Shown one piece after another: positions 1-11,122 of a stretch of DNA of 64,000 bases. Source of the stretch: Margaritispora aquatica. Taxonomy: Eukaryota > Ascomycota > Leotiomycetes > Helotiales > Discinellaceae. The position numbers and the translations under genes are program-made. The notes beneath the pieces are model-generated. The model was given only the letters and a program-made list of their open reading frames with translations. It was not told where the DNA came from and searched no databases. Positions within the stretch are counted from its first letter, which is position 1; each line of letters begins with the position of its first letter. The stretch is from NCBI GenBank assembly GCA_007644065.1, contig VJWN01000032.1, positions 62,001 through 126,000 of the forward strand. The letters are read 5' to 3'.

Positions 1-1230
1 ATTACCTCCATAAATAGATATCTTGATTGTATACTCGTATAACAAGAGATTGACAGTAATAATAGTAGAGTAATCGTAGAGATAGCTTATTGCTGACCGG
101 AAATCGGATAAGCAGGCCACTAGATCAGATCGGGAGTAAAGAGACGTGGAAGTTAGCAAACGTGGAGACCTGAAGACTTGCTAGCAATGCTGGGTCATTA
201 ATTCTCCTAAGTTTGGCATTCTAAGTTCTATCTGGTGGAGTTTGATCTTCCGCACTTTATGATAACCGCGCCTTTGTTAGAGTTCAGAACGATCTGATGG
301 GATGGGATGGGATGGGATGGGATGGGATGGGATGGGATGGGATGGGATGATGGACGAACGTTCTTCTCGTCGGCAACCTTACTTGAAAAGTCGATGATTA
401 GAGTTTGCAAGTTTGGGGGGGGGGGGGGTTGCTTGCTTGGGGACTTTGCTTGGGGGGGGAGACGAAAGGGAGCTAATGAATCGAGTGTACCGAGATCGTG
501 TGGGGTTGCGATTAATATTTCATTTTTGGGGGTACGGAGGTACTTTGGATTCAGACATCAGCCGAGACATGTCCATTGGAGATTACTCGCTTAATTCCTC
601 TCAAAAGAGCGGGAGCCGAGATCCTTGAGGGGTGAAGGGCCTAGAGCTCGCCAGACCCGATTGAGACATTCTTTTGTCTTTTTCTGCCAAGGGGGCTGAG
701 TGGGGCTCACGAGGTTCTCGGCTCTTGCCCGCTGCAAGTCGTCACTGCCGAGATCCCCAGCCACATTTATCTGACCAGATCAGAGTTTTGATTCCGCCGC
801 CACCGAGTGTCTGGATCTCAGCCTCAGCCTTGACCCCTCAGCCTCGGTGTTTCGGAGTCGGCTGTCGGGAGTCGGGAGTCGGGAGTCGGGATATGGACTT
901 GATGTCTCGGAGAAAGGCGTTAAAGAAAGATGTGAACTTTTGACGACGTCAATTCCGGTGCTGGATGGATGAATGGATGGATGGATTAGCATTTGAAACA
1001 ACGCAACTCGACAATTTAGCTACCCACCACTATCAAAGCATCTGCGATTGCCATTGCCTACCTATCGCAGGATGTGAGCAACCAGAAGGATCCAAGGCTT
1101 CCGCATTGTAGAGCGCGTATCTAGTCCATTGTATTGGTTACCAGGAAGACCAACAGAGTTTGGCTTTAGGCCACAGCATAGAGGACCAGCAGACTAAGTG
1201 CTTACGACAAAGGGGAGAGTAGTAGGCAGC
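1..1230. other. Gene-free, low-complexity 5' region
   Basis: I see no convincing gene here. The stretch holds a GATGG pentanucleotide array (about 296-349), a run of 14 G at 415-428, a shorter G run near 453, four copies of a GTCGGGA heptamer (about 864-892) and an ATGG-rich stretch (about 962-985). The open frames crossing it are translations of these simple repeats. The last few hundred bases are the presumed promoter and 5' leader of the WD40 gene starting at 1231. Confidence 0.6.
296..349. repeat. (GATGG)n microsatellite
   Basis: About ten uninterrupted tandem copies of GATGG. The reverse-strand translation gives a Pro-Ser-His-Pro-Ile periodic peptide, which is an artefact of the repeat. 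No gene spans it. Confidence 0.95.
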
Positions 1231-2459
1231 ATGGCGTTTCCGGCAAAGCCATTGACCCAGCTTCTGGGCTCGAATGGTGCGTACTCTCTTCATTTCTTCA
1301 ATGCCCCCAAGCCTCGAAATACCGAGTCAGTCGGCATTTAGCTCTCTGTTTGCAGCCATGCCCAGGCGTCTAGAACCTACCTAACCTACCTATCTCCTAT
1401 CTGACGGGAGTGAGGCCCAACATGTAAGAGACATCTGCTGACAGGAACCAACCACTAGGCCCCGTCCATGCCCTCACGTACTCCTCCTCGCCAGGCACAT
1501 ACATCCTTACCGGCTCCTCCGACCGCTCCATCCGACTGTACAACCCCTCCCGCCCCGCCCCAGCCCCGTCCACCAACCCGCTCGAGCCTCCGCGCCCAAC
1601 GCAGCTCATCCAAACGTACTCCGCGCACGGGTACGAAGTGCTCGATATCGCGGTCGCTGGCGACAACGCCACGTTCGCCAGCGTCGGCGGGGACCGCTCT
1701 GTGTTCCTGTGGGATGTGACCACCGCAAAGACGCTACGAAGGTTTGGAGGCAACCAAGGCGGACATACGGCGCGGATCAATAGTGTTTGCTTTGGGGGCA
1801 TGGGCGATGGGGTCCTGGTTAGTGGAAGCTTTGATACCAGTGTGCGGATTTGGGATGTCAAGGCCCAGAGCATGAAGCCGATTATGGTGCTCGAGGAGGC
1901 GAGGGATAGCGTGAGTTGTGTGGTGGTGGGGGGAAAGGGGTATGAGATTTTAAGTGGGTGTGTCGATGGGAGAGTGAGAGGGTACGATTTGAGGATGGGG
2001 AGGGTGGTGGAGGATGTGGTGGGTGCGAGTGTCACTAGTTTGAAGGTTACGAGGGATGGAGAGGCCGTTTTGGTGGGTGCGTTGGATGGGCAGTTGAGGC
2101 TCATGGATCGGAGTGGTGGGGGCTTGCTCAAGAGTTATAAGGATGAGACGTTCAAGAATGAAGAGTACAGGATGAGGAGTGCGTTTGGAGGAAACGAACG
2201 CTGGGTGCTTTGTGGAAATGAAAATGCGAAGGGTCCGGATGGGGAGGTACTAGTTTGGGATACGTTGACTGGGAAGGTCGTGGAGAGGATCACGGTCAAG
2301 GGATCAGAGGTTGAGGGGAAGAAGAAGATTGGGAAAGATGGACTGGTTAAGGAACGGAGTAATGTGGTTAGTTGTGTCACTTGGAAGGAGGATGGGAGAG
2401 GTGACCAGTGGTGCTGTGCGGGTACGGATGGCATTGTCACCGTTTTTGGTCCATCTTGA
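1231..2459 (+). CDS. WD40-repeat protein, WDR83/MORG1 family
   Basis: Two exons, 1231-1276 and 1459-2459, intron 1277-1458 (GTGCGT...CACTAG), 348 aa. The N-terminus MAFPAKP and the blocks YSAHGYEVLD, SGGGD-like VGGDRSVFLWDV, EARDSV, SGCVDGRVRGYDLRMG and DGQLRLMD follow the human WDR83 (MORG1) scheme blade by blade, so I call this family with confidence. MORG1 proteins are single seven-bladed beta-propellers acting as scaffolds for MAPK modules, and WDR83 is also found with the spliceosome. The C-terminal third carries a lysine/glutamate-rich insertion (around residues 285-310) that the animal protein lacks. The start is fixed by the conserved MAFP N-terminus. The following gene is convergent. 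Confidence 0.93.
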
Positions 2460-2870
2460 TGCTCGACTACTTCTACACGCGACTGCAAAATGACCAAACA
2501 AAGAGCTCATTTTCCCTGATAAGAGCTGCAGCTATCGAAATGAATCAATATCACAATCAACATCTTTGAATTCCATGTCATCAGCTCAATCATCTGCGGA
2601 GTTCGAACTCGAAAACCCTTCTTGCAGCCTACCAACTTTTAGCGATCTACACGCTGTTGCATACGATTAAACAATTTATACCCAGAATATCAATATCGAC
2701 GCAAATCACCAATCTCACCTTACCTGTCCTCAGGGTCATGAGGTGTTGTGCTTTGATTTCTTTGTGGAAACGGAGAAACCGAGCAGAACGATATAATCTT
2801 ACTCATGCACATTGAATCCTCCAAATATTCTCTAACTGCTGCTAAATATCGCAACTAAACAGGCAATCTC
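2460..2870. other. Intergenic, convergent 3' regions
   Basis: Short gap between the 3' ends of the WD40 gene and the CBM20 relic. I see no gene or repeat in it. Confidence 0.5.
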
Positions 2871-4198
2871 TCACCTCCACGTATCCTTCGCAACCACCAC
2901 AGCCGCACAAGTCCCCGGCGCCACAACAACATGATTCGGCTCGGAGCTCCACAACACCATCCCCGCACGCGAGATCCAAAGGTACTTGTACTCTGCATAC
3001 TCGCCCGCCAGGAACGGCACCGAAGCCTCCCACATAGACGTCGGAGTCGAGTATGTCAAGGGCACGCTGGTGTCGAAGCCCCAGCTCCCCAGCTCTGGCG
3101 CTGAGCCCGCGACGCGCACTGTGTCGCGCTGAGCAGCGTTGGCCGCGATGTCGAGGAGCTGGAACGTGACGGTTGAGGTGGTGCATGCTGCGTTGGTGGC
3201 GGTGGAGGTTCTACTGGTTGTGCTTGGGGCCCGTTTAAGTTGGTGAGAACGAGGAAGTGGATTTCAAGCTTGAGCTGCTGGTGGAATTGGCGTTGTATGT
3301 GCATCCTGGGATGACGGACGTGTAGATCAGTGTTGTCGCAGCCACATCTGTGTCTGTAATCGTCCATGTTAAGACCACTGTGTTGTTAGCATCCCAGATC
3401 ATGGGTATGTAAGGAGGCTTGCTGGCCAACGATGACGCATAAGTGTATGTCGGTGTCTCGGTCAGGCTTATGGGACTTGGTGCTTCAGTGATAATAGCGC
3501 GTTTTCTCGCTTTCTCCTCCTCCTCTTTCTTCTTGTCGACCTCTTCTGCGGTCCTCCGGAGCAGTTCATTTGCAATAGCCTTGTCTTCCGTTCGCTTCAT
3601 CTCGTCATCGCGGTTGCTCGCTTCAGCATTTTCACCAAGCGAAGGCTGTCGTTTCCGAGACTTGAGGCCAATGCCGCCTCCTTTATACGAAATCTTAGGC
3701 CCGCCAGCGGACACGATGGCGCGCTCGACGCAACCCTCAGCCATAAAGAACGGGAGATTAAAGAACACCTTAGCAGCAGTGCTACCACTTGCGTCAGACC
3801 AGGACCAGCCTGTGGGAGCTCCGTAACCTTTTTCCTGCTTTTGTAGCGCGGCCCCGTGATCCGTGGCCCAGTTCTGGATGTTGTATACCTCGAAGAGCCA
3901 GAAGAATCCGCGGTCCTTAAAGATAGGTATGCTGTGTCAGTAAGGTACCTTATACACGCGCGGATGGTGGTGGATAAATGAGGAAACAAGCGAGCGAGCT
4001 TACCAGAATTCATAATTACCCGATGCGGTCGGCACTACGATCACGGTCTGAGTGACTGTCACCACCGGAGGCTGGACCGTCCTTGTCACGTATATCGTTT
4101 CGGCGGGAATGTCGAAGTGGCCCCAATCGACCACGTAACTTCCAGGCCCGCCTTCTCCCGTTAGCACCATATTATCACCACACTCCAAAACTCCATAC
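2871..4198 (-). pseudogene. CBM20 (starch-binding) protein, 5'-truncated and frameshifted
   Basis: Reading down the minus strand: an exon from 4198 (after a GGCAG acceptor) to 4004 encodes YGVLECGDNMVLTGEGGPG and a Thr/Val-rich linker. A 72-nt intron (3932-4003, GTAAGC...GACACAG) follows. A second block contains FFWLFEVYNIQNW, CVERAIVSAGGPKI and a charged EEVDKKKEEEEKARKR stretch. The C-terminus is a clear CBM20 domain: VAGSAPELGSWG, the EYKY motif, and the ending KDTWR. CBM20 modules bind starch. Two defects are visible. The frame changes between about 3235 and 3200 with no plausible intron, and no 5' exon with a signal peptide fits before the neighbour that ends at 4330. A sequencing indel could explain the first defect but not the second. 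No catalytic glycosidase domain is present. Confidence 0.6.
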
Positions 4199-4329
4199 CT
4201 GCCACTTTCAGTCCACAGGAGAAAGAGCGGTTATATCAAATGCAGCGAAGAATTCTTGGAAACAGTGTTGTTTGTTGTCATAATACAAAGAGATCCTCTA
4301 TAAATTGCTTGAGCGAAAATTCTGGGGGT

Positions 4330-5316
4330 CTAATGGGCTTCGGAATTTGCTATGCTTCTCCTCCGAAATACAATGCATGTAGTGCGTCCCATTCGCCCGA
4401 AGATATCATCCTGAAGAGGCCCAACAGTATCCTGCATCTCTAACACATCCCAACCGTCCCTCTCAATTTTCCTTGCCCTCGACTCAAATTCCGGCTTGAA
4501 GAACATTGCTTTCCATTGTACGTCAACCCTAACCCTATCCCTATTAGGATAACCTGTAAATCGTCTTCTCATCTGCTCAATATGATCAGGCACTTCCCCA
4601 CTCCACCCAGATAATCGGCCAACCATGTTATACGAAGTTACGGGCAGGGCTGCGAACTTCAATAGTAGTAACAGTTGTAGTTTTGATCCTTCAGAACCGA
4701 GAATGCGGAATACAGCTTCAATACCAGGAGATACGTAGTCAATTGTCGGCCCTAAATACTGCTGGTCATGCACAGGGGGGTATATGCGAGCATGGTGGTC
4801 TCGTGCATATACTTTGCGCATCCAGGATGAGCTCCCGACGAACGAAGAGACTGTTCCATGAGAATCTGTTGAAAGTGCCCTAGGTCTTGCAATCTCCGCT
4901 TCAAGGTATCGGAGCAATGATCGGTTTCTGTCTCCAATAGTAAGGAGAAAGGAGTAGATAGGGTCCCATGGATCTACTAGGGGCCATTGCTGCGATCCGC
5001 CAAAATGAAAGATGTTATGATGATAAAAGACAGCTGCAGCTTCGATGGATATCATCCTATTCACTCGAAGTAATCCGAATGTCACAGTGGCTACTTTTGA
5101 GCTCTGCGGAGGCCCGCGAGGCTCTGGATAATATCCATCTCCTAGAAGTATTGAGCGTTTTGTGTAGACGGCAATTGGTTCGGAGCCAATCAAAAGCAGT
5201 CTATAGATCTTGTTCCGAATCTCGAGCGGGAGCGAAGTGAAGGTTACTGCAGGATATATTGCAAGTCCAAGAGGTTCGCCTTTGCGGTATCTAAGTCTAC
5301 AGACCATGGGAGCCAT
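4330..5316 (-). CDS. 2EXR-domain protein of unknown function
   Basis: Single-exon ORF of about 328 aa. I take the ATG at 5316 (MAPMVCRL); the reading frame is open further upstream but without an ATG. Residues around 25-45 read FTSLPLEIRNKIYRLLL, the F-box-like 2EXR signature (LPxEIRxxIY) found in large families of Pezizomycotina proteins. The rest has the usual scattered aromatic and leucine-rich pattern, with LLRVNR and IFRILGSEG, but no catalytic motif. Function is unknown; 2EXR proteins are suspected to act in protein-protein contacts. It abuts the CBM20 relic on the same strand. Promoter distance to the divergent F-box gene is about 800 bp. Confidence 0.75.
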   Translation of the reverse strand: MAPMVCRLRYRKGEPLGLAIYPAVTFTSLPLEIRNKIYRLLLIGSEPIAVYTKRSILLGDGYYPEPRGPPQSSKVATVTFGLLRVNRMISIEAAAVFYHHNIFHFGGSQQWPLVDPWDPIYSFLLTIGDRNRSLLRYLEAEIARPRALSTDSHGTVSSFVGSSSWMRKVYARDHHARIYPPVHDQQYLGPTIDYVSPGIEAVFRILGSEGSKLQLLLLLKFAALPVTSYNMVGRLSGWSGEVPDHIEQMRRRFTGYPNRDRVRVDVQWKAMFFKPEFESRARKIERDGWDVLEMQDTVGPLQDDIFGRMGRTTCIVFRRRSIANSEAH

Positions 5317-6122
5317 GATCGATGCGTAGGGTGGGATCTGAGATTGAATGATGGAATAGCAGATGATGGCTCGTAGATCAAAATGCAAGCACAATCAACA
5401 CGAGGGAAGAAGGAAAAGGTGAGTTTGCATGGAGCTCGAGAAAGTGTCCAACAGATTCGCGAAAAAGTTCCTTGTGAGTTATGAGCTACAAGTACACAAG
5501 ATATGTTTGGAAAGATGGAATCGTTGAAAACCCCGTAGACGTTGGTTGGAATAGAAGGCAACAACAGTCCAACACTTTAGGTAAGGTAGGCGAGAAGGTT
5601 AACGGCGCGGCGCTTAACTTTAGCGGGGCCAACCTGCACTTAGATTTACCATTTTGAGAAACCTCAAACCAAAACAAAAACGAGTTCTGTCCTGTCCCTC
5701 CACGGCAGAAGTTTGGCCGCCAGAAAGACACAAATTGAAGTCTGTACAGTACTAGAGTGGCCATTAAGTTAGTCAGCCAGCGATTAGTAGAAAGATATTT
5801 CTCGCTAAATAGCTTGTTTATTTGAAAAGTGAACAACAACGCTCAGGTTCGACGATCCACTAAGGTAGTTATTTGTAGATCAGGAACCACAACTGGATAG
5901 AGATTGTGTCCTGCGAAAGCATCATCTGAGAAACGTCCCCAAACCCTTGCAACCCGTCACGGATTAACTCCAGAGGGATGCATGTTCTTCAGGACCTCGG
6001 TACTAGTACGCTTATACCAATCCGCACTAGCTTCAACTCTCTTACCTCCTTCATCACTTTTTCCTCCTCGTCCAACAAATTCTCGCGTCAAAGGCTTTAT
6101 TTTATATTCCTCGGATAAAATC
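5317..6122. other. Shared divergent promoter region
   Basis: Lies between the divergently transcribed 2EXR gene (minus) and F-box gene (plus). An in-frame ATG occurs near 5981 upstream of the chosen F-box start, so the true start of that gene could lie a little further left. Nothing else recognisable. Confidence 0.45.
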
Positions 6123-8015
6123 ATGGCCGACTCATTGTTATCTCCTCTTGAATGTCTTCCCTTGCTTGTTCAAGAAATCATCTGTGAATACTTGGACGGT
6201 AATTCGACTAAGAGACACAACTTATGGGCATTCTCCTTGGCGAGCAGAAGCTGCTCTCTTGCTGCTTCAACACAAAGATTCTGTCAGATCCGACTCACCA
6301 CCTGTGCTGAGAATCTAGAATCAGACCTGAGTCAATTGACAGAGGATCTTAGCAGCGGCAATCGCTTTCGTCATGTGCGCCGCCTCAAGGTCACATGGCT
6401 CGACCTAGCCAAGGTGCAGAGGGAGGGCGATAAATTGGACCAAGCTACAAATAAATATCATTTCGACATGCACACCTTCTGCCGTCCGTCCAAGATTTGG
6501 AGAGGAGGCACGTGGCAAAATTTTACACCTGAAGCTTGGCAACTTATCGCCCAGTTCATCAAAAGGCTTTCGGGACTTCAAGATCTAGTTTGGGCGTACA
6601 GCTATCATATGCCACAGAGCCTTCTCTCGGTACTTTGTACAAAGAATTGCCGCCTCCATATGTACATGTTTCGTCTTCCCAGTCTGATCCAAGAACGTGG
6701 CAATCCGACACCCATAGACGCAGCTGAATACGCACTCCTCACATCACCTTGCCTGTACAGCCTTGGCGTTATCGCGGAGCGCTATGATTGTGATGGTAAT
6801 CCGAACTACGCTGTGGAGGCTATTAATTGTATGGTGGCCGGGATGGCTCCTAATCTGGCTCACATATGGTTCAGGTACTCGCAAGGAGGATCCTCACTCG
6901 AGCAAGATAATGCAATTCGTCTCGGAAGGCCGGCTTGGTCTGGATTTTTTCCTTCTGAGAAACAAAGATCTGACCAAGTCAGTGGACGTGGTAATCTCCA
7001 GAGCCTGGGTTTTATTCACCATGAATCAATGAGTCTTTGGGCGAGTCTTACGGACTTCACTAAATTACGATACCTCAATATGGATTGGGATGTTGAAAGC
7101 GGTCTTACGTTGGCTGATATGGCTAGATCTGGTTACTTGAGATCCGTTCACACTTTGACTATAGTTGAGATCGATGATGAAAGCGAGCAGTCGCAAAATG
7201 CCTTGAATCAAGTTCTGGAGGGCTTGGATTCCCTCCAGCACTTGAGTCTCACCGGCTTCGTCAGTCCTAAAACCTTCGACATCATTTTGCATTACCATGG
7301 CCAAACAGTCCGCAGTCTTTTAATAAACCCTTACAGAGATGAGGAGTCCCAGAATACGTTCATATGTTTCTCTAAGGATGTAGTCCAACGACTTGCAGAT
7401 GAGTGTGTGAACCTCGAGAAATTATGGATCCCTATCGCCAGGACGCACGGCGACAACCAGGAGGTAGGCATCTACCGTATGCTGAGCAGGCTGCCAAAAC
7501 TGGCACATTTGTCCTTGAGACTCTATTTTCCAATCGAGCCAGAAGATGAATCATGGGCTGATGAAATACTTGAAAATGTTGGTACTCCAGATGCCTCAGA
7601 TATTCCTTTTGCATCTCTCCGGGATGGTTTTTGCAATGGCGCCATCGATAGCACCTTGGCACGTGCGATCTTCGACCTCATCTCTCCGGATGGTGGTAGC
7701 TTGCGGTACTTAAGAGTTGATCCAAGCATGAAGTCGATACGTTTCCTTTATGATACGAGTTTCCGCAGTGTTATGAGATGGTTTAGTCGATCGTGGGCAT
7801 GTGAACGGAACGAGCGAGGTGGGGTCACAGTTGAGGAGCTTAATGTTGAGGAGACTGTGCATGCTGGTAAGGAGTGGGAGTATCTAAGTAATGGGGAGAA
7901 CTTGAACTGGGCCAATGATATTTACCCGAAGGTATTTGATGATATCTGGCCACACAAGACTGTGAAATGGTGGAATGATTGGGAGAGTCTTCCCCTTTCT
8001 GTCGGTGAGACATAA
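6123..8015 (+). CDS. F-box protein with degenerate leucine-rich region
   Basis: Intronless ORF. I choose the ATG at 6123 (630 aa) because the F-box starts directly after it: LSPLECLPLLVQEIICEYL, residues about 5-25, followed by LWAFSLASRSCSLAA. An upstream in-frame ATG near 5981 would add about 47 residues lacking any motif. The middle (residues about 270-510) contains leucine-rich blocks such as LRYLNMDWD, LQHLSLTGF and LEKLWIPIA spaced like irregular LRRs. The tail is Trp/Glu-rich (KTVKWWNDWESLP). F-box proteins recruit substrates to SCF ubiquitin ligases through Skp1; the substrate here is unknown. The gene is intact, unlike the F-box-like relics downstream. Confidence 0.8.
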   Translation: MADSLLSPLECLPLLVQEIICEYLDGNSTKRHNLWAFSLASRSCSLAASTQRFCQIRLTTCAENLESDLSQLTEDLSSGNRFRHVRRLKVTWLDLAKVQREGDKLDQATNKYHFDMHTFCRPSKIWRGGTWQNFTPEAWQLIAQFIKRLSGLQDLVWAYSYHMPQSLLSVLCTKNCRLHMYMFRLPSLIQERGNPTPIDAAEYALLTSPCLYSLGVIAERYDCDGNPNYAVEAINCMVAGMAPNLAHIWFRYSQGGSSLEQDNAIRLGRPAWSGFFPSEKQRSDQVSGRGNLQSLGFIHHESMSLWASLTDFTKLRYLNMDWDVESGLTLADMARSGYLRSVHTLTIVEIDDESEQSQNALNQVLEGLDSLQHLSLTGFVSPKTFDIILHYHGQTVRSLLINPYRDEESQNTFICFSKDVVQRLADECVNLEKLWIPIARTHGDNQEVGIYRMLSRLPKLAHLSLRLYFPIEPEDESWADEILENVGTPDASDIPFASLRDGFCNGAIDSTLARAIFDLISPDGGSLRYLRVDPSMKSIRFLYDTSFRSVMRWFSRSWACERNERGGVTVEELNVEETVHAGKEWEYLSNGENLNWANDIYPKVFDDIWPHKTVKWWNDWESLPLSVGET

Positions 8016-8943
8016 CCAACTCTGGTGGATGAAATATAAGGACTGTTGATTTTCAAATCATAACCTAGGACGTCCCTTCTTTGCACCTCGGCATACTCTG
8101 ATGTGTCTACTTAATTTTCATATACCACTTGCATCTTGAAGAATCCTTCTAAGCTACTTTCGTTTCCATATATCAGAATTCTAAAATGCTTCCCTTGAGG
8201 GCTGGAGGAGTTTGAAATTGAATACACAGCTTGAAATACACGAAAGAGGCAATCTTCCAATGCAACGATCAGAAGAACTACCAAATTTCTAGAGGGTGAC
8301 GAACTATCTACAGCGAAATCACAATACCTCGATTCTTCAGCCAAGCAAATGTTGCCTTAATGCTGTTCATCCTTCATGCATCATAAAGGCTCCTCCATAG
8401 GTTCATTTCCCGTAAGGCAACAAAACAAGAGAGGGATCTCTAACAGCAGTTGTTATAAACCCCATTCATCCCATCAGCTTCCTTGCCCGCAACGGACGTG
8501 TAGGTAAGTAAGGGAACAACTAACTCAAGTGTTATCCCATCATTCCATAGACAGGGAAGAGGTTCTCTGGACCATACGATCCAAAACCGCTTCTCTCAGA
8601 CCTTTCATTCTTATTTCCTTACTTTCCATCATCAAGCACCTCATAGAATTATCGTATGCTTCGAAATACTCGCGATTTTCCCTGAAGTTGGCATACATCT
8701 GCCATTACCGGATCCAGCTGGTAGCCGTACAACAGATAGCACTGTGGTACGTTGTAGAACTTCGCATACCAACTCGAGTCCTTGCCCCAAGGTGATAGGA
8801 TGTAGTGTAGACTCCCACAAGAACACGATGCTTGCAGGCAAAAACACCGCAGTCCTGTCTTACACCACGGGGTAGAGCTAGCTATGGTATTCCTGGTATC
8901 GACTATGGAGCGCGCACTCAGCTTGGGCGCCGTGAATTTGACT
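8016..8943. other. Intergenic / decayed coding material
   Basis: Minus-strand frames of 68 and 104 codons overlap at 8641-8963 (one with CFCLQASCSCGS) but neither has a recognisable domain or a consistent start. This could be the decayed 3' half of the F-box-like relic that starts at 9180, or noise. Confidence 0.3.
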
Positions 8944-9180
8944 TTAGACAGCGGTGATGACAAAGCTGTTGACAGGAAATCGAAGATGGTGGTCGGTGGG
9001 CTTTTCGTAACTCTTCTTGACGCAAGGTGAAGTATTTAGAGCAATTGGTAATGGGGGGAATTCCTTAAGCTTTGGATAGAGGGTTGGACAAGTTATTCCG
9101 AGTGCGGTTGCATCTTGCATCTTGTCGAGTTTGGTGAACATGAGATTGCTCACGTCGTAGATCTGAGAGGGGTGTGGCAT
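8944..9180 (-). pseudogene. F-box-like gene fragment (inverted paralog of the 9767 relic)
   Basis: An ATG-started 78-codon frame contains DATALGITCPTLYPKLKEF. This matches, almost position by position, the DATCLGLAAPALYMKLKEF of the plus-strand relic at 9767. Both belong to a Leotiomycete-type F-box-like family with a short N-terminal module. Here the frame ends 30 residues after the shared block, and no clear continuation follows in any frame. The 5' LPYDIL part seen in the other copy is also missing. I therefore regard it as a fragment. The two copies sit head to head, about 590 bp apart. Confidence 0.5.
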
Positions 9181-9766
9181 GGTTGTCGCAGATGTTAGCT
9201 TTCGTGTGGTTTAATACATTTCAAAGCGTGATTCGTGTCTGATTTTGGAACGTCAGCTACACTGCTGGAGCCCTTGTGCTCTACAGCAATTCTCGCATTC
9301 ATGTTTACCTTCAAAATACGAGGAGATCCAAACACATTAGCTGAAATATTTTATGCAGAAAACGGCAAGCTATGCTAGCAATTTAAGATTCTATTCTTTG
9401 ATCAAGATGCTTTAACTGAATGGCGCTAGCGTAAAGGTGCTCCGTTAAGCGCCGAGATATTTTGAAATCCACATAAACAATGGAGGTTCCACCAGGTGAA
9501 TCCAACAGATCGAAATAGATCTGCAGATTATCAGATTGTTGATTACTTCTTGAAGTTAGCACAGCGTCAAGACGCGTGCGCCAAGGGGAGAGCAAATGAT
9601 TTGCTGCACATCATTTCCATCAGCGACGACCGCTAGGTCTCCGTGGACAGAAGAGTCAAGCTTTGATCTCATATCTCGAGAATCATCTTCAGGTTAGTGG
9701 AGATTGAAATTTATTGAGCTTCGAGAAGGCTAATCCTAAATCACAGAAGTCCGCATCGTTCAAACA
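9181..9766. other. Spacer between inverted F-box-like relics
   Basis: No supported gene. A 70-codon minus-strand frame (9383-9595) contains SPGGTSIVYVDF but has no relatives I recognise. Confidence 0.35.
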
Positions 9767-10735
9767 ATGGTTAGAGAAGAACCACAGACCACACCCATCG
9801 AAAAGCTGCCTTATGACATACTCCACTTGATCTTCCTCGCCATCAATCTCGAAGATGCGACCTGTCTCGGTCTGGCTGCGCCCGCTCTTTACATGAAGCT
9901 TAAAGAATTCCATAGTGAGCCAATCCCCCTTAGCTCAATCTTCCGCTTTCAAGATGTTGGAAACTTGATCGCATGAAAGGGCTTAGCAGGTTACAGATTT
10001 GTGGAGGATGTGGCTTGGATCTTCGTCAAGAAGTCTAAGTCCTTTGAATATGACAACAATCTCATCCTGCGTTTCAGAGATCACCACCGCTCCATGGGCT
10101 ATGTCGCACATCACGGTTGTTTCTGCCATAACAGAAATCATAGAAAACTGATTTGCTTGGAAAAACCATCGCATCCACTGCCATCGCCAATCAACATGGG
10201 AGACGATTGGGAGCGTGCTGCTTTTCGCGTGATTGAAGAATCCTGGGCAGATACCAAGTTCAACTATGCCGATAGAAAGATGTATCGAATCAATGACAAT
10301 CCTGGTCCTTTTGGTGATACATACGATGTGCCTAGACAAAAGGGTGATACGGAATGGTCCCTCCACTGCCGCTGGTTCGAGGTTTATTATAGCAACATGG
10401 CATACTGTGAAGAGATTGACGCGTTCATGAAGAGCAGAAAATAGGAGCTAGCAAAGAGATCCCTCGCGTCTATTAAGCGTTTATTTGGATGTGGACCACC
10501 CACGGCTGCACGTATGGATAGACTGCGAGAGAAGGCCCTGAAGAAAGCGTGTCATCCAAAGCCAGCCGCTCTGCCTGAGGTAGCAGATAGGTATGCGCCG
10601 GTATCTCGTAGAGTGGAGAATCAACACTGGCGCGAATGGCATGATAGATTAAACGAAGGGTCGACTTGGTCATTACTGGGCAAGCTGAAGAAATTGATTG
10701 GAATGAGGCATCCAAATGAGGACTATGAAGAGTGA
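9767..10735 (+). pseudogene. F-box-like gene with two in-frame stop codons
   Basis: From the ATG at 9767 the same frame is open for about 323 codons to 10735, except for TGA at 9974-9976 and TAG at 10442-10444. The first segment carries the F-box-like start KLPYDILHLIFLAINLEDA. The second (KGLAGYRFVEDVAWIF onwards) contains an RFRDHHRSMGY stretch and a Trp-rich MGDDWERAAFRVIEESW. The third is basic (LREKALKKA, LLGKLKKLIGM). The frame stays open through all three segments, with protein-like composition. This argues for one gene inactivated by two nonsense mutations rather than three small genes. Stop-codon readthrough cannot be excluded but there is no evidence for it. No intron with good borders removes either stop. 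Confidence 0.65.
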
Positions 10736-11122
10736 GCATCCCAAAGTTGACTGCGGTGTTTTTTAGAGTTTTATTTGGGACTTGCTACTGATGTGTTGCA
10801 GTACGGGAGATATCTGGGAATAATGGGTTCTGTCATGTGAAAATTGCCATGGCACTCCACTTCAGCGTCAAGGGAAACAGCCCGTCTTTGTACTTTTGGA
10901 ACAAGTCTGATAGCAATCTAACGGATGCTGTCTAATCACTCACTTGAAAGACGGAATTTTTCTTTTAAATCCTGCACTGTCAAAAAATAGAACAACGCTT
11001 CAGACAGTGGTTGGCAAGCTCGCTAAAATATCTGCAAACACAGTTTTCACAAACAAAATGCAGCAAGTATACCCACAGCAAAGCTATTCATTGGAGGCAA
11101 AATTCCTGCTTCGCATCCCCAT
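10736..11122. other. Intergenic
   Basis: AT-leaning spacer between convergent genes. No gene or repeat seen. Confidence 0.4.

Noticed and set aside
1397..2131. 244-codon minus-strand frame opposite the WD40 gene
   Set aside because: It is the antisense shadow of the WDR83 exon; Ser/Thr/Pro-rich with no domain, whereas the plus strand matches the family blade by blade.
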